Part shown: positions 14,993 to 16,893 of the stretch, piece by piece
How positions within the stretch are numbered: position 1 is the stretch's first letter
Layout: every line of letters begins with the position of its first letter
Source of the DNA: an uncultured Pseudomonadota bacterium
GTDB taxonomy: Bacteria > Pseudomonadota > Gammaproteobacteria > Burkholderiales > Burkholderiaceae
Length of the DNA stretch: 16,893 nucleotides
Direction of reading: 5' to 3'
NCBI GenBank assembly: GCA_946480245.1
Contig: CAMLIZ010000097.1
Span: 1-16,893 of the forward strand
Translations under genes and position numbers: made by a program
Notes under the pieces: model-generated
Database searches by the model: none
Seen by the model: only the letters and a program-made list of their open reading frames with translations
What the model was told of the DNA's origin: nothing

Positions 14993-16146
14993 TCGATCTC
15001 CGGATGGGCCAGCCGCTCGCGCAGCGCGCCGAGAAAGCGTGCGCCAGCCAGGCCGTCGCTTGCGCGATGGTCGGCCGCGAGCGTGAGATGCACGGTGCGC
15101 GCGGCGACCACGGCCCCCTCGTGCACCACGGCGCGTGGCGCCACCTGGCCGAGGCCGATGATCGCCACCTGTGGCGGGTAGATCACGCCATGGACGAGGT
15201 CGGTGCCGAGGTCGCCGAGGTTGGTGACCGTGATGGTGGAGTCGGCCAGGTCGGAACTGCGCAGCTGGCCGCTGCGCGCGCGCGCCACCGCGTCGCGCAG
15301 GGCGGCCATCAGGGCGGGCAACGCCAGCCGGTCCGCGTCGTGCACGGTGGGTACCACCAGGCCGCCGCCGCGCAGCGCGGTGACCACGCCCACGTGAATG
15401 GCCTTTGACGGTTGGTAGCGGCCGTTCTCGAAGCGGCCGTTCAGGCTGGGCGCGTCGCGCAGCGCGCGCGCGATGGCGCGCAGCGCCAGCGCCGCGAACA
15501 GCACGCGCTCGGCCACCGGCAGCGGCGCGTTGAAGGCCTCCAGCCAGCGCAGCGCGGCCTCCACGTTGACCTCGCAGCCGAGGTAGTAGTGCGGAATCTC
15601 GCGCTTGGAGCGCGCCATGGCGGCGGCAATGGCCGCGCGCATGTTGTCGGCGGGCGTGCGCGCGGCAGCGGCGGCCTGCTCAACGTCGGCCAGGCTGATC
15701 GCGCCGCCGGATGCGGCCAGCGTAGCCAGGTCCACGCCGAGCTCCTGGGCACGGCGGCGCGCGGCGGGCGAAGCGCGCGGCACGGCCACGGCCTCGGCAG
15801 CGGCGGCCGGCACGGGTGCGGCCGCAGCGGCTGCCTCGGACGGTGCCTGCGCCTGAGCCGGCACCTCGGCTTGCGGCACGGGCGCGGCTGCAACGGCCTG
15901 CCAGTCCTCGCCTTCGGTGGCCAGCACGGCCAGCAGCGCGCCGACAGGCAGGCGCTGGCCCGGCTCGGCCACGGTGCGCGCCAGCGTGCCGGCCTGCCAG
16001 GCCTCCACGTCGATCGCGCCCTTCTGGGTTTCCACCACGCAGGCGATGTCGCCGCGCGCGAGCGCCTGGCCCGGCTGCACGTTCCACTGCACGAAGGTGG
16101 CGTCGTCCATGTCGGCGCCGAAGGAGGGCAGGCGCAGTTCGATCAT
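14989..16146 (-). CDS. Dihydrolipoamide acyltransferase (E2) of a 2-oxo acid dehydrogenase complex
   Basis: This 385-residue E2 accepts the acyl group produced by E1 on its lipoyl arm and transfers it to CoA. In order: one lipoyl domain (about 1-75) with the lipoylated Lys42 in [10 protein letters not shown]; a long Ala/Pro-rich flexible linker; a peripheral subunit-binding domain (about 125-165, starting [16 protein letters not shown]); and the catalytic domain (about 175-385) with the DHRASDG active-site motif (His360, Asp364). The ATG at 16146 overlaps the E1 beta stop as ATGA and gives a lipoyl domain starting directly with [10 protein letters not shown]; a longer frame to 16248 runs over E1 beta and is not needed. 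Substrate (pyruvate, acetoin, branched-chain or other) cannot be assigned. The E1 alpha and E3 partners are not in the window. Confidence 0.93.
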   Translation of the reverse strand: MIELRLPSFGADMDDATFVQWNVQPGQALARGDIACVVETQKGAIDVEAWQAGTLARTVAEPGQRLPVGALLAVLATEGEDWQAVAAAPVPQAEVPAQAQAPSEAAAAAAPVPAAAAEAVAVPRASPAARRRAQELGVDLATLAASGGAISLADVEQAAAAARTPADNMRAAIAAAMARSKREIPHYYLGCEVNVEAALRWLEAFNAPLPVAERVLFAALALRAIARALRDAPSLNGRFENGRYQPSKAIHVGVVTALRGGGLVVPTVHDADRLALPALMAALRDAVARARSGQLRSSDLADSTITVTNLGDLGTDLVHGVIYPPQVAIIGLGQVAPRAVVHEGAVVAARTVHLTLAADHRASDGLAGARFLGALRERLAHPEIE

Positions 16147-16893
16147 CGCTGCACCACCTGCCGCGCCGCGGCCACGATGCGCGCCGTGCCGGGCAGGGCG
16201 GCCTCTTCCAGGTGCTTGGCATACGGCATGGGCACCTCGGCGCTGCACACGCGCGCCAGCGGCGCGTCCAGCTCGTAGAAGGCCTGCTCGGCGATGGTGG
16301 CCATCACCTCGGCCGCCAGGCTGCAGGTCTTCCAGCCTTCGTCCACCACCAGCGCGCGGCGCGTGCGGCGCACGCTCTCGGCGATGGCCGCCACGTCGAG
16401 CGGGCGCAGGCTGCGCAGGTCCAGCACCTCGGCCTCGATGCCCAGCGCGGCCAGCGCATCGGCCGCGGCCAGGCAGCGCGGCAGCGAGCCGCCATAGGTG
16501 ATGAGCGAAAGGTCGCCCCCGCTACGTCGCACCTGCGCATGCGCGATGTCCACCGGCGCCGCATCGCCGGCGAGATCGCCCTCGGCGTTGAGCAGCAGCG
16601 CGTGCTCGAACACGATCACCGGGTCGTTCAGGCGCAGCGCGCCCAGCAGCATGCCGCGCGCATCCTCCAGCGTGGCCGGCGCCAGCACGCGCAGCCCCGG
16701 CACGTGCGCGTACCACACCTCCAGGCTGTGCGAATGCTGCGCCGCCAGCTGGCGCCCGGCGCCGGTGGTCATGCGCACCACCAGCGGCACCGCCAACTGC
16801 CCGCCCGACATGTGGCGCAGCGTGGCGGCGTTGTTGACGATCTGGTCCAGCGCCAGCAGGCTGAAGTTGACCGTCATCACCTCGACGATCGGC
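16143..16893 (-). CDS. 2-oxo acid dehydrogenase E1 component, beta subunit (5'-truncated)
   Basis: The visible 249 residues are the C-terminal part of a transketolase-like E1 beta subunit, which with E1 alpha binds thiamine diphosphate, decarboxylates a 2-oxo acid and loads the acyl group onto E2. The reading frame enters from the right edge with [20 protein letters not shown], a conserved E1 beta segment. [18 protein letters not shown], the [10 protein letters not shown] strand and the C-terminal VDEGW segment are also typical. The GTG and ATG near 16880 are internal, not the start. It overlaps E2 by 4 bases. Family membership is clear, but pyruvate, acetoin and branched-chain types cannot be told apart on this fragment. 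Confidence 0.93.
   Translation of the reverse strand, partial: PIVEVMTVNFSLLALDQIVNNAATLRHMSGGQLAVPLVVRMTTGAGRQLAAQHSHSLEVWYAHVPGLRVLAPATLEDARGMLLGALRLNDPVIVFEHALLLNAEGDLAGDAAPVDIAHAQVRRSGGDLSLITYGGSLPRCLAAADALAALGIEAEVLDLRSLRPLDVAAIAESVRRTRRALVVDEGWKTCSLAAEVMATIAEQAFYELDAPLARVCSAEVPMPYAKHLEEAALPGTARIVAAARQVVQR

Noticed and set aside
14989..16248. Longer E2 start at 16248
   Set aside because: The added residues overlap E1 beta by over 100 bases and are Arg/Gly/His-rich; the ATGA overlap and lipoyl domain start fix 16146.

Overview
The window is very GC-rich and almost fully coding, with genes packed on both strands. Codon use, long antisense shadow frames and the protein families present (cyclic beta-glucan synthase, FadD, WS/DGAT, predicted phosphoribosyltransferase, 2-oxo acid dehydrogenase plus acyl carrier protein) suggest a betaproteobacterium, probably Burkholderiales. 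That placement is an inference; there is no rRNA or other marker here. I see no tRNA, rRNA, insertion sequence, phage gene or CRISPR array.

Layout. Bases 1-7554 (+) are most of a giant cyclic beta-1,2-glucan synthase whose N-terminus lies off the left edge. It converges on a minus-strand operon that runs from 10177 down to 7551: an alpha/beta hydrolase, a 77-residue one-helix membrane protein and a long-chain acyl-CoA ligase, joined by an 8-bp overlap and a 4-bp gap. A divergent intergenic region (10178-10403) leads into a membrane diguanylate cyclase (+), possibly through a 22-codon leader ORF, and then a secreted Gly/Met-rich Spy/CpxP-like protein (+, 12148-12639). The latter converges on a wax ester synthase/diacylglycerol acyltransferase (-, 12657-13937). 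That gene is divergent from a phosphoribosyltransferase (+, 14036-14698), which converges on a minus-strand operon entering from the right edge: E1 beta (truncated), E2 and an acyl carrier protein, each pair overlapping by ATGA.

How it may work together. FadD (acyl-CoA supply), WS/DGAT (storage lipid), the E1/E2/ACP unit (acyl groups from 2-oxo acids), the glucan synthase (periplasmic glucan) and the Spy-like protein suggest a storage, envelope and stress island. The phosphoribosyltransferase and the hydrolase belong to two families that are fused into one protein in some bacteria. Fused phosphoribosyltransferase and WS/DGAT proteins are members of the mycobacterial dormancy regulon.

The most interesting signal is regulatory. 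Three intergenic regions upstream of genes carry a dyad with FNR/Dnr-type geometry (TTG-N8-CAA or a close variant). Two are near-identical (TTGCG-N4-CGCAA at 10243 and 12051) and one is TTGAT-N4-CTCAG (13972). In most directions the dyad sits about 41.5 bp from the start point implied by a plausible -10 hexamer. This makes the window a candidate oxygen- or nitric-oxide-responsive persistence island; the sites were found by eye and are untested.
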